Shown: one piece after another, positions 1 through 7,394 of the stretch
Layout: every line of letters starts with the position of its first letter
How positions within the stretch are numbered: position 1 is the first letter of the stretch
Assembly: GCA_964624765.1 (NCBI GenBank)
Contig: CAZUZO010000030.1
Location: 1-29,256 of the forward strand
Source of the DNA: JAGTVB01 sp964624765
GTDB taxonomy: Bacteria; Pseudomonadota; Gammaproteobacteria; HK1
Direction of reading: 5' to 3'
Length of the DNA stretch: 29,256 nucleotides
The notes under the pieces: model-generated
The model's input: the letters and a program-made list of their open reading frames with translations, nothing else
Told to the model about the DNA's origin: nothing
Database searches by the model: none
Program-made: the position numbers and the translations under genes

Positions 1-94
1 GCAAGCAACCGGAGTGTACAAGGGAGTACATGAGGATTGCGAGCCGCCGTGCAACACCGTTCAGGCAAGCGCAGTAGTTTTTAAAACAGCTTCT
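1..94 (+). repeat. Family A dispersed element, right part (cut by window edge)
   Basis: This stretch closely matches the right-hand portion of the element at 13286-13504, including the shared words CCGGAGTGTACAAGGGAGTA and CAGGCAAGCGCAGTA. It ends in TTTTTAAAACAGCTTCT, the inverted form of the family's left end. The left part lies outside the window. It abuts a family B element starting at 96. It has no similarity to a coding gene and contains no transposase. Confidence 0.85.
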
Positions 95-95
95 G

Positions 96-245
96 AGAGG
101 TGGTGAAAAAACCGTCGCAACGAGGAGCCCCGAAAGCCAGGCCGACGGTACTAAGCTAAGCCGCGAACCTATCAAGTCGATAGGCAAGGCACGAGCATCG
201 CCGAAAGGCCGCTAGCGGGCTGTGTAGCAGGTTTTTTGAACCTTC
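96..245 (+). repeat. Family B dispersed element with terminal inverted repeats
   Basis: The left end AGAGGTGGTGAAAAAACC (96-113) and the degenerate right end GGTTTTTTGAACCTTC (230-245) are inverted relative to each other. Internal blocks match the element at 5122-5264, such as the segment around ATCAAGTCGATAGGC and the word TGTGTAGCAGG. It sits between the family A copy and glyA. About 70 bases of non-repeat leader remain before the glyA start I prefer, so the glyA promoter may lie in or before the repeats. Confidence 0.85.
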
Positions 246-318
246 GAACCAATAGGTGATGTCCCACAAGAAGGGCTCTTCAAGAGCGGTAGTCAGCAAC
301 GCTCACGGTGGAAAACAG

Positions 319-1614
319 ATGTTTTCGAAAGACATGACGATCGCGGGCTTCGACCAAGCACTCTGGCAGGCGATACAGGCCGAGCAACGCCGGCAAGAAG
401 AACACGTCGAACTTATCGCATCGGAAAACTACGCCAGCCCCCGGGTACTGCAAGCGCAGGGATCCGTATTGACCAATAAGTATGCGGAAGGTTATCCGGG
501 CCGACGTTACTACGGTGGCTGCGAGTACGTGGATGTGGCCGAGCAGCTGGCCATCGATCGGGCAAGGCAGTTGTTTGATGCCCACTACGCCAACGTACAA
601 CCTCATTCGGGCTCACAGGCCAACGTGGCGGTGTACCTAGCGCTGGCGGAACCAGGTGACACGATTCTAGGTATGAGTCTCGCCGATGGAGGGCATCTGA
701 CCCACGGAGCGAAGGTTAACTTCTCGGGACGGCTGTTTCGGGCCGTGCAATACGGCCTCGACCCGCATACCGGTGAACTCGATTATGAGCAGGTGGCGGA
801 GCTCGCGCAGCAGCACAAGCCTAAGCTCATCATCGCCGGCTTTTCGGCTTACTCACGGGTAGTGGACTGGCAGCGTTTTCGCGAAGTCGCCGATGCCATC
901 GGCGCTTTCCTGGTGGTTGACATGGCCCATGTGGCAGGCCTGGTCGCGACTGGACTCTATCCTAACCCTGTGCCCATTGCCGATGTGACCACCTCTACCA
1001 CCCACAAGACCCTACGCGGCCCACGGGGCGGACTGATCCTTGCCCGCGCCAATCAAGACATCGGCAAGAGACTTAACTCCCTCGTTTTCCCCGGTACCCA
1101 GGGCGGGCCGCTGATGCACGTGATCGCCGCCAAGGCGGTCGCCTTCAAAGAAGCCATGGAGCCAGAATTCACGGCCTATCAAGCACGTGTCCTGGCCAAC
1201 GCCCGCACGATGGCGGAAATTTTCCTGCGGCGCGGCTACAAAATCGTTTCCGGTGGAACCGACAATCATTTGATGCTGGTCGATTTGGTGGGTCGGCCTT
1301 TCACCGGTAAGGCGGCCGAGGAAGCCCTCGGCCGAGCAAACATCACAGTCAACAAGAATGCCGTACCCAATGATCCCCGCTCGCCTTTTATCACGAGCGG
1401 CATCCGCTTGGGAACGGCAGCCATCACCACTCGCGGCTTTCAGGTTCCCGAGGTGAGCGTCATTACCAACGGTATGTGTGATATTCTTGATGACATCGAC
1501 AACGAAAGCGTCATGATTAAGGTGCGAGAGGAGGCGCTCAATCTCTGTCAACGGTTCCCCGTCTACGACTCCAGCCTCTTCCACTCCACACCGGACGGGG
1601 TAGTTCACGGCTAG
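319..1614 (+). CDS. glyA: Serine hydroxymethyltransferase
   Basis: This PLP enzyme of the cytoplasm interconverts serine and glycine while charging tetrahydrofolate with a one-carbon unit. The protein aligns along its whole length with E. coli GlyA. Numbering from 319, it has the N-terminal EEHVELIASENY motif, the substrate/folate block KYAEGYPGRRYYGG, the PLP aspartate and histidine in VVDMAHVAG (D201, H204) and the Schiff-base lysine K230 in STTHKTLRGPRGG. The frame is open from a GTG at 256, which would give 452 residues. I chose ATG 319 (431 residues) because it starts where E. coli GlyA starts and has GGTGGA about 6 bases upstream, whereas the extra 21 residues look unconserved and lack a ribosome site. 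It has a short extra C-terminal tail. nrdR follows 22 bases downstream, a common gammaproteobacterial pairing. Confidence 0.97.
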   Translation: MFSKDMTIAGFDQALWQAIQAEQRRQEEHVELIASENYASPRVLQAQGSVLTNKYAEGYPGRRYYGGCEYVDVAEQLAIDRARQLFDAHYANVQPHSGSQANVAVYLALAEPGDTILGMSLADGGHLTHGAKVNFSGRLFRAVQYGLDPHTGELDYEQVAELAQQHKPKLIIAGFSAYSRVVDWQRFREVADAIGAFLVVDMAHVAGLVATGLYPNPVPIADVTTSTTHKTLRGPRGGLILARANQDIGKRLNSLVFPGTQGGPLMHVIAAKAVAFKEAMEPEFTAYQARVLANARTMAEIFLRRGYKIVSGGTDNHLMLVDLVGRPFTGKAAEEALGRANITVNKNAVPNDPRSPFITSGIRLGTAAITTRGFQVPEVSVITNGMCDILDDIDNESVMIKVREEALNLCQRFPVYDSSLFHSTPDGVVHG

Positions 1615-1636
1615 ACCGGATGTCTGTATTGCGTCC

Positions 1637-2137
1637 ATGCACTGTCCGTTTTGCGGCGGAGTAGATACGCGGGTCATCGACTCGCGCTTGGTCGGAGGCG
1701 GCAATCAGGTGAGGAGACGCCGGGAATGCCTCACCTGCAAAGAACGCTTCACAACCTCCGAGAGAGCTGATCTCAGCTTGCCGCGCGTGATTAAACGAGA
1801 TGGCAGCCGGGTGCCGTTCAGCGAAGAGAAATTGCGCGCAGGATTGCTGCGGGCACTGGAGAAACGGCCAGTATCAAGCGACCGCTTGGAGGCCGCAATC
1901 GGGCGAATTCTGCACGATGTCATGTCTACGGGTGAGCGTGAAATCGGCTCGCGCGAAATCGGCGAGCATGTGATGGCACAATTGCGCGAGATGGATGAGA
2001 TCGCCTATGTGCGATTTGCCTCTGTCTACCGCAGCTTTCAGGATATCAACGAGTTCCGCGAGGAAATCGAACGCTTGCAGAAAGAACCGACGCGGGCATT
2101 GAAGTGCCAGCAGCTTTCCTTGCTACCCGAAAAGTGA
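1637..2137 (+). CDS. nrdR: Transcriptional repressor NrdR
   Basis: This nucleotide-sensing repressor binds NrdR boxes in front of ribonucleotide reductase genes. The N-terminal zinc ribbon is visible as C3-P-F-C6 and C31-L-T-C34, followed by the arginine-rich RRRREC segment. An ATP-cone domain spans roughly residues 49-139, with the typical VIKRDGSRVPFSEEKLRAGL opening and the conserved VRFASVYRSFQDINEF block. At 166 residues it is slightly longer than the usual 150 or so because of a short C-terminal tail. It lies between glyA and ribD, the conserved gammaproteobacterial location. ATG 1637 starts directly at the conserved MHCPFC. I saw no obvious NrdR box in this window. Confidence 0.97.
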   Translation: MHCPFCGGVDTRVIDSRLVGGGNQVRRRRECLTCKERFTTSERADLSLPRVIKRDGSRVPFSEEKLRAGLLRALEKRPVSSDRLEAAIGRILHDVMSTGEREIGSREIGEHVMAQLREMDEIAYVRFASVYRSFQDINEFREEIERLQKEPTRALKCQQLSLLPEK

Positions 2138-2199
2138 TCCACACCGTTCGACAGGGTTTTGCGCCAGTCCCCCATAGCCCGCACACGTTACGTACCCGA

Positions 2200-3348
2200 A
2201 TGCCCAGCCATCGCCTATCCGACACTGATACCCGTGACGACCGTCGCCACATGGCACGTGCCCTGGAGTTAGCCAAGAAAGGTTTGTACACCACCGACCC
2301 GAATCCACGGGTGGGTTGTCTTCTGGTGCGCGACAGGCGTGTGCTCGCCGAGGGTTGGCACGAGTATGCCGGTGGACCCCATGCCGAAATCAACGCCCTT
2401 ACGCAGGCAGGCACCTCGGCACGTGGCGCCACGGCCTACGTCACGCTGGAACCCTGTTGCCATCGCGGCCGCACAGGACCCTGCACTGAAGCGCTCATCC
2501 GGGCCGGAGTACGGCGGGTCGTCGCAGCCATGATCGACCCCAACCCCGAGGTCGCCGGCAAAGGATTGCAAGCCCTCGAGGCAGCAGGAGTGCGGGTGAA
2601 CTGTGGGGTATTGGAAAGCGAGGCGAGAAAGCTGAATAGCGGTTTCGTTTCTCGCATGGAGCGCGGCCGGCCATTGGTGCGCTGCAAGATGGCAATGAGC
2701 TTGGATGGCCGCACGGCCATGGCCTCTGGAGAAAGTCAATGGATCACGGGCGGACCGGCGCGCCAAGATGTGCAACGGTTACGAGCACGCAGTTCAGCGA
2801 TCGTGACAGGGATCGGAACCGTGCTCGCCGACGATCCTTCCCTGACCGTACGCTGGCAGGCATTGACAGATGAGGTCGGAGAACCACCACCGCTACGCCA
2901 GCCTTTGCGCATCGTGCTCGATTCACGCCTGAGGCTTCCACAGAGCGCCAGGCTGCTTCAGATGCCAGGGCGTACGATTGTCGTCACGACACACGATCCA
3001 CCTCGACGCCGGATGCAAGGCCTTGCATCCGGCGTCGAGGTGGTGGTGCTTCCAAGCGCAGCGGATAGAATCGATCTGACTGCCCTCATGACCTATCTCG
3101 CCGATCTCGCCCTCAATGAAGTACTGCTCGAGTGTGGGGCGACCTTGAGTGGCGCGATGCTGCGCGCAGGGTTGATCGACGAGTTGCTCCTCTATGTGGC
3201 ACCCGTGCTCCTCGGAAGTGGTGCCCGAGGGCTATTTCAACTTCCAGAATTGCATCGGATGGAGCAGCGAATCGGGCTCACGATCACGGATATACGGGCG
3301 GTTGGTGACGATTGGCGAGTCACCGCACGTCTACAGCAGAAGGGATAA
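2200..3348 (+). CDS. ribD: Bifunctional pyrimidine deaminase/reductase RibD
   Basis: RibD carries out the second and third steps of riboflavin synthesis: deamination, then NADPH-dependent reduction of the ribosyl side chain. Numbering from 2200 (382 residues), the N-terminal deaminase has the zinc/catalytic motif HAEINAL (H61, E63) and the EPCCHRGRTGPC zinc motif (about 85-95). The C-terminal reductase (about 155-375) has KMAMSLDGRTAMASGESQWI, VLADDPSLTVR and the ending block LIDELLLYVAPVLLGSGARG. The frame is open from 2104, but that start would overlap nrdR and adds 32 unconserved residues. ATG 2200, or ATG 2251 just before MARALELA, is more likely. A perfect 46-bp palindrome lies within the reductase domain (residues about 267-282). 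ribE begins 6 bases after the stop, so the two are probably co-transcribed. Confidence 0.95.
   Translation: MPSHRLSDTDTRDDRRHMARALELAKKGLYTTDPNPRVGCLLVRDRRVLAEGWHEYAGGPHAEINALTQAGTSARGATAYVTLEPCCHRGRTGPCTEALIRAGVRRVVAAMIDPNPEVAGKGLQALEAAGVRVNCGVLESEARKLNSGFVSRMERGRPLVRCKMAMSLDGRTAMASGESQWITGGPARQDVQRLRARSSAIVTGIGTVLADDPSLTVRWQALTDEVGEPPPLRQPLRIVLDSRLRLPQSARLLQMPGRTIVVTTHDPPRRRMQGLASGVEVVVLPSAADRIDLTALMTYLADLALNEVLLECGATLSGAMLRAGLIDELLLYVAPVLLGSGARGLFQLPELHRMEQRIGLTITDIRAVGDDWRVTARLQQKG
2998..3043. repeat. Perfect 46-bp palindrome without spacer inside ribD
   Basis: Bases 2998-3020 are the exact reverse complement of 3021-3043, with no mismatch and no loop. The centre reads ATGCAAGGCCTTGCAT, and symmetry breaks on both sides at 2997/3044. 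It encodes part of the RibD reductase domain, roughly PRRRMQGLASGVEVV, in a region that aligns loosely with E. coli RibD and varies in length there. A chance match of 23 base pairs is very unlikely. It could form a cruciform in DNA or a very stable hairpin in mRNA. No second copy was noticed in the window. Confidence 0.97.
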
Positions 3349-3354
3349 AGGCGT

Positions 3355-3963
3355 ATGTTCACCGGCATCATTCAGGCCATCGGCACCGTCCTGAGCCTTG
3401 AACCGAGGGGCAACGAACGGCGCATCAGCATTGCTGCGGGAACCCTCGATAGATCTGATCTTGCGGTCGGGCACAGCATCGCTGTCAGCGGTGTGTGCCT
3501 GACGGTGACCTCCTTGGTAGATGATCGCTTTTCAGCCGACGTCTCGGGCGAAACCCTCTCCCGTACCATCCTCGGAGAGCTCGTCCCGGGTTCCAGGGTG
3601 AACCTGGAAAAATCCCTTACCCTCGCCACCCCATTGGGGGGGCACCTGGTGAGCGGACATGTGGACGGCACCGGCAGCATTGTCGACCGCAGAGAAGAGG
3701 ATCAGTCGGTGCGCTTCGATATCCAAGCGCCAGCAAGTCTAGCCCGCTATATCGCAGAGAAAGGCTCGATCTGCGTGGATGGTGTCAGTCTCACGGTCAA
3801 TCAAGTATTCGACAACGTTTTCGGAGTCAACATCGTGCCCCACACCCTACAGGCCACCACTATCGGCGAATACCGAGTCGGGCGCCGCGTCAATCTCGAG
3901 GTGGATATCATCGCTCGCTATTTGGAACGTCTTCTGTTTGACCGAGAACTCGTCAAGTCATGA
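3355..3963 (+). CDS. ribE: Riboflavin synthase, alpha subunit
   Basis: This enzyme dismutates two molecules of 6,7-dimethyl-8-ribityllumazine into riboflavin and the pyrimidinedione substrate of RibH. The 202-residue protein begins with the invariant MFTGIIQ motif and contains two tandem lumazine-binding barrels. The first covers residues 1 to about 97, with SVSGVCLTV-like AVSGVCLTVTSL and NLEKSLTLATPLGGHLVSGHVDG. The second covers about 98-190, with GSICVDGVSLTVNQV and NIVPHTL. Length and motifs are standard. It sits 6 bases after ribD and 49 bases before ribBX, inside the riboflavin cluster, with GGGAT-like spacing upstream. In E. coli this enzyme is called ribC and in many genomes ribE; the function is unambiguous. 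Confidence 0.97.
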   Translation: MFTGIIQAIGTVLSLEPRGNERRISIAAGTLDRSDLAVGHSIAVSGVCLTVTSLVDDRFSADVSGETLSRTILGELVPGSRVNLEKSLTLATPLGGHLVSGHVDGTGSIVDRREEDQSVRFDIQAPASLARYIAEKGSICVDGVSLTVNQVFDNVFGVNIVPHTLQATTIGEYRVGRRVNLEVDIIARYLERLLFDRELVKS

Positions 3964-4012
3964 TCCGTTACTATCTTGAAGGCATTCATGCGTAACCGTC
4001 TATTGCGTCGTT

Positions 4013-5122
4013 ATGGCACTTAATTCCATCGAAGAAATTATCCAGGACTTCCGTCAAGGGAAGATCATCATCCTGATGGACGATGAGGATCGCGAGAACG
4101 AGGGAGATCTGATGGTCGCCGCCACCTTGGTACGGCCAGAGGACATTAACTTCATGGCTCGCTACGGGCGCGGACTCATCTGTCAAACGCTGACGCGGGA
4201 GCGCTGCCAACTGCTGCGATTGCCGCTCATGGTGCAAGAGAATACCTCGGCCACATCGACCAAATTCACTGTCTCCATCGACGCAGCCCATGGCATCACA
4301 ACCGGCATTTCGGCCAAGGATCGCGCCGTGACCATCCGCGCCGCCGCCGCTCCGAATGCAAAATCCTCTGATATCGCCCAACCTGGACATATCTTCCCCC
4401 TCATGGCGGAGCCGGGGGGAGTGCTGACCCGCGCGGGGCATACAGAAGCCGGATGCGATCTGGCTCGCTTAGCAGGCCTCGAGCCCAGCGCCGTCATCGT
4501 CGAGGTACTCAATGAAGACGGGACCATGGCGCGCCGCCCCGACCTTGAGGTTTTCGCCCAAGAGCATGACCTTAAGATCGGCACCATCGCTGACCTGATT
4601 CAGTATCGAGTATTACATGAAAAGACGGTTGAAAGGGTGGCCGAATGCGAGCTTCCGACCGTCTATGGCTCCTTCCGGCTTTACCTTTACCAAGACACCA
4701 TCGATCAGGCAGTCCATATCGCGCTCGTTACCGGCGAGGTCACGCCCAATAACCCCACCTTGATCAGGGTTCATGTGCAGGATCCGCTGTGTGACCTCAC
4801 CGGGAGTCTACGTCACGACTGTGGCTGGCCTTTGCGATCGGCCCTGAGGCGAATTGCCGATGAACACGCTGGCGTGGTCGTCGTTCTGCGCCATGATGAG
4901 AACGCCGACCGACTGATCCGGCGTGTACAACAGTACCAGTCACAAAACGCCCATGGTGAGGCGGCCCGCTCAGAGGGTCTGGAGGAGTTGCGCACCTTTG
5001 GGCTCGGCGCACAAATCCTGGTCGATCTGGGGGTCAAAAAAATGCGGGTACTGAGTTCGCCCAAGAAAATGCACGGCATCTCAGGCTTTGGCCTAGAAGT
5101 GGTCGAATACGTCACCGACTGA
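4013..5122 (+). CDS. ribBX: 3,4-dihydroxy-2-butanone 4-phosphate synthase with degenerate RibA-like domain (RibBX type)
   Basis: The N-terminal domain (about 1-200) is a complete RibB. It converts ribulose 5-phosphate to the four-carbon riboflavin precursor and shows DDEDRENEGDL (23-33), TGISAKDRA (97-105) and the catalytic HTEAGCDLARLAG (143-155). The C-terminal part (about 206-369) is homologous to GTP cyclohydrolase II but lacks its catalytic features. E. coli RibA has SEC...RCDC zinc cysteines; here the aligned segment is HVQDPLCDLTGSLRHDCG, which keeps only the last cysteine (C270). The HRQEGRNIG block is also replaced. This matches the RibBX variant known in Proteobacteria, in which the second domain has no cyclohydrolase activity. 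A separate ribA is therefore expected elsewhere. The stop codon TGA shares its last base with the family B repeat that follows. Confidence 0.93.
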   Translation: MALNSIEEIIQDFRQGKIIILMDDEDRENEGDLMVAATLVRPEDINFMARYGRGLICQTLTRERCQLLRLPLMVQENTSATSTKFTVSIDAAHGITTGISAKDRAVTIRAAAAPNAKSSDIAQPGHIFPLMAEPGGVLTRAGHTEAGCDLARLAGLEPSAVIVEVLNEDGTMARRPDLEVFAQEHDLKIGTIADLIQYRVLHEKTVERVAECELPTVYGSFRLYLYQDTIDQAVHIALVTGEVTPNNPTLIRVHVQDPLCDLTGSLRHDCGWPLRSALRRIADEHAGVVVVLRHDENADRLIRRVQQYQSQNAHGEAARSEGLEELRTFGLGAQILVDLGVKKMRVLSSPKKMHGISGFGLEVVEYVTD

Positions 5123-5264
5123 GAGGTTGTGAAAAAACCGTCGAGAGCGACCCGAGAGCAAGGCGGACGGAGCGAAGCCGAGAGACATATCAAATCGATA
5201 GGCGAGGAGCGAGCACCGCCCAACGCCGCTATCGGGTTGTGTAGCAGGTTTTTTCACAACCTCT
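5122..5264 (+). repeat. Family B dispersed element, complete copy
   Basis: The ends are perfect 18-bp inverted repeats: AGAGGTTGTGAAAAAACC at 5122-5139 and GGTTTTTTCACAACCTCT at 5247-5264. The total length is 143 bp. The internal sequence matches, in inverse orientation, the element at 7955-8097, including the ATCAAATCGATAGGCGA and CGCCGCTATCGGGT blocks. The first base is the A of the ribBX stop TGA. It separates ribBX from ribH and leaves about 58 bases before the ribH start. Confidence 0.93.
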
Positions 5265-5322
5265 GACGGGTTTCAGCCCTTTGCGTACCACAGTCGGCCA
5301 TCGAATCGGCAAGAGGGGAAAC

Positions 5323-5799
5323 ATGGCAAAATATGACCTGGAGAAGACCCTACACGGCGCGACCGACGGCCGTTATGCCATCGTCGCGTCTCGATTCAAC
5401 CAACGTGTTGTGGAACCTCTCCTCGATGGTGCCCTCGAAGCGCTGGTACAACATGGAATAATTCGCACCACCATCAAAGTCGTGCGGGTCCCTGGCGCCT
5501 TCGAGATCCCCTTGATTGCCCAGCACCTCGCTGCGAGCGGCCAATTCGACGCGGTCATCGCCCTTGGGGCCGTGGTACGAGGCGACACGCCTCACTTTGA
5601 ATATGTGGCCGGCGAATGTGCCCGAGGCATCGCCGAGACGAGTTTGAAATTCGGCTTACCGGTCATTTTCGGTGTCTTGACGGTCGACAATATGGATCAA
5701 GCGCTGGCCCGGGCGGGAGGTCGAGAGGGCAATAAGGGCTATGACGCAGCCCTAGCGGCGCTGGAGACGGTTGCCGCGCTGAGAGACCTGACAGCATGA
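5323..5799 (+). CDS. ribH: 6,7-dimethyl-8-ribityllumazine synthase
   Basis: RibH condenses the RibB product with the RibD-derived pyrimidinedione to give lumazine, usually in an icosahedral or pentameric assembly. Diagnostic motifs are IVASRFNQRVVEPLLDGALEAL near the N-terminus, the VRVPGAFEIPL substrate loop, ALGAVVRGDTPHFEYV with the catalytic histidine, and PVIFGVLTVDNMDQALAR-type sequence. I chose ATG 5323 (158 residues) rather than the open frame's earlier start at 5281. It has AGAGGGG about 6 bases upstream, and the protein then starts just before the conserved core. The stop overlaps the nusB start in an ATGATGA arrangement, which suggests translational coupling. Confidence 0.97.
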   Translation: MAKYDLEKTLHGATDGRYAIVASRFNQRVVEPLLDGALEALVQHGIIRTTIKVVRVPGAFEIPLIAQHLAASGQFDAVIALGAVVRGDTPHFEYVAGECARGIAETSLKFGLPVIFGVLTVDNMDQALARAGGREGNKGYDAALAALETVAALRDLTA

Positions 5800-6254
5800 T
5801 GAATCTTGCACCCGCACGCCCTGCCGGCCGCAGCCGGGCGCGGCAAGCGGCGCTGCAGGCCCTCTATCAATGGCAGCTCACTGGCGAGGAGCCTCAACAC
5901 ATCGCAAGCCAATTCCTCACTGAGAGACCGATGGGCAAGGCTGATCTGGACTACTTCAAGGATTTACTGAGCAATATCCCGAAGCAGATTGTCGCCCTCG
6001 ATGCTGCGCTCGCGCATTCCTTGGATCGGCCGCTGGCACAGGTGGATCCGGTCGAGCGTGCAATCCTGCGGATCGGTGCCTACGAGTTAAGGTCGCGTCC
6101 CGACGTACCTTGGAGGACGGTTATCACGGAGGCGGTCAAGCTTGCTAAGGTATTCGGCGCCGAACAAAGCTATCGCTACATCAACGCCGTGCTCGACAAA
6201 CTGGCTCGGGCCACGACACATTCGGGCAACACGGCCAAAACCCTTGTCGATTGA
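5796..6254 (+). CDS. nusB: Transcription antitermination factor NusB
   Basis: NusB pairs with NusE (S10) on boxA RNA to support antitermination of rRNA operons. The 152-residue protein shows the all-helical NusB pattern: SRARQAALQALYQWQLTG near the start, then AQVDPVERAILRIGAYEL and VPWRTVITEAVKLAKVFGAEQSYRYINAVLDK. Its length is normal. The start overlaps the ribH stop by 4 bases, and thiL follows after 49 bases. The order ribH-nusB-thiL-pgpA is conserved across Gammaproteobacteria, which supports all four assignments. The C-terminal tail after YINAVLDKLAR is variable. Confidence 0.96.
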   Translation: MMNLAPARPAGRSRARQAALQALYQWQLTGEEPQHIASQFLTERPMGKADLDYFKDLLSNIPKQIVALDAALAHSLDRPLAQVDPVERAILRIGAYELRSRPDVPWRTVITEAVKLAKVFGAEQSYRYINAVLDKLARATTHSGNTAKTLVD

Positions 6255-6303
6255 GATCCAGATGGCGGCAAGATGACCCATCAGGGCGGCTGAGCCAAGG
6301 CTA

Positions 6304-7269
6304 ATGTCCAACACCATCGAGTGGCTCGACCGGTTAATCGAGGCGCAAGCAAGCAAACCCTCCCGGCAGCGCTATCCCGCCGCCGACACGGCTGTTCTTC
6401 GGCCACCCGCCGGCCACAGCTTGGCTGCATCCATGGATACGTTGATTTGCGATGTGCATTTCACGATGGCGGCATCGCCGGCGGACATAGGCCATAAGGC
6501 ACTCGCCGTCAACTTGAGCGACCTCGCCGCCATCGGTGCCGAGCCTATCGCCGCTCTGCTCAGCCTCTCCGCGACGGCGCTCGATGGCGCTTGGCTCACT
6601 GAATTCGCCTGTGGAGTCAAGGCGCTAGCCGATCGCTTCGGTGTGCAGCTGCCCGCTGGAACGTTAAACGAGGGACCGCTCACCATCACCGTCACGATTT
6701 ACGGACATCTACCGGCAAGCCAAGCGCTACGCCGTGACAACGCCGCCGTGGGCGATCATGTATTCGTAACGGGCACCCTCGGCGATGCTGGATTGGCCCT
6801 CGCATTGGCGCGCGGACAAGTTTTGCAAACCGTGCCTCCTGAGCCTATGCGTTATCTGCAGACCCGCTTGCACCGTCCGGAACCACGCATCGCCGCGGGG
6901 ATCGCCCTGCGCGGTCTGGCCTCGGCGGCGATCGATGTATCCGATGGCTTGTTAGCTGACCTCCATCATGTACTCACGGCGAGTGGGGTCGGAGCCACCG
7001 TCGACACCTCCCGCCTACCGCTATCCCAGGCCATGATCGATACCCTCGATAGCCAGCAGGCCCGCCAATTGGCGCTCACGGCCGGAGATGACTACGAACT
7101 GTGCTTCACCGTCCCGCCCAGCAAGCTCGCTCAACTGCAAGCCCTGCAGGCCCAGTGTGGCTGCCCAATCCAGCATATCGGCTATGTCGAAAGTCATGGC
7201 GGACTACGCTGCTTCGATGAAGCCAGCTCGTGGTGGGCGAAACCACTAGGCTACCGGCACTTCGGCTGA
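6304..7269 (+). CDS. thiL: Divergent thiamine-monophosphate kinase (ThiL)
   Basis: ThiL phosphorylates thiamine monophosphate to the active cofactor and belongs to the PurM/AIR-synthase-like superfamily. Position after nusB, length (321 residues) and several motifs identify it: ADIGHKALAVNLSDLAAIGA (60-79), the AIDVSDGLLADL block (209-220) and LTAGDDYELCFTVPP (258-272). Some normally conserved acidic motifs are changed. The GDDxA motif near the N-terminus is YPAADTAV (24-31), and the GGDTTRG motif is AGTLNEG (118-124). The N-terminal GEFELI-type opening is also missing. These positions bind ATP/magnesium in characterised family members, so activity may be altered or reduced. The frame is intact and the C-terminal half is well conserved. 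The stop TGA shares its A with the following repeat. Confidence 0.88.
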   Translation: MSNTIEWLDRLIEAQASKPSRQRYPAADTAVLRPPAGHSLAASMDTLICDVHFTMAASPADIGHKALAVNLSDLAAIGAEPIAALLSLSATALDGAWLTEFACGVKALADRFGVQLPAGTLNEGPLTITVTIYGHLPASQALRRDNAAVGDHVFVTGTLGDAGLALALARGQVLQTVPPEPMRYLQTRLHRPEPRIAAGIALRGLASAAIDVSDGLLADLHHVLTASGVGATVDTSRLPLSQAMIDTLDSQQARQLALTAGDDYELCFTVPPSKLAQLQALQAQCGCPIQHIGYVESHGGLRCFDEASSWWAKPLGYRHFG

Positions 7270-7346
7270 GAGGTTGTGATAAAACCGTCGCGAGCGGCCC
7301 GCGAGCCAGGCGGACCGCGTGCAGCGACGGTTTTAAAACCGCTTCT
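7269..7346 (+). repeat. Hybrid short element (B-type left end, A-type right end)
   Basis: The left end AGAGGTTGTGATAAAACC (7269-7286) is family B. The right end TTTTAAAACCGCTTCT (7331-7346) is family A, like the end at 27590-27606. The interior resembles the left portion of family B (CCGTCGCGAGCGGCC) with the middle deleted, giving a total of 78 bp. It starts on the last base of the thiL stop codon. It looks like a deletion derivative that links the two families. Confidence 0.8.
7281..7334 (+). terminator. Possible hairpin terminator formed by the hybrid element
   Basis: AAAACCGTCGC (7281-7291) pairs perfectly with GCGACGGTTTT (7324-7334) around a 32-base GC-rich loop that can pair further. 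The right arm ends in TTTT. Placed 12 bases after thiL, the stem could terminate or attenuate transcription before pgpA. The short T tract and long loop make this only a suggestion. Confidence 0.35.
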
Positions 7347-7394
7347 CGGAAGCGTTAGCCCAACCGGGACATGCCCGATCGGCGCTGTCATACC

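Noticed and set aside
256..318. GTG start giving GlyA 21 extra residues
   Set aside because: No ribosome site precedes it and the extra residues are absent from E. coli GlyA, whereas ATG 319 matches the family start and has GGTGGA upstream.
3964..4012. Possible FMN riboswitch in front of ribBX
   Set aside because: The spacer is only 49 bases, far too short for the RFN element, and no RFN-like conserved words were seen elsewhere in the riboflavin cluster.
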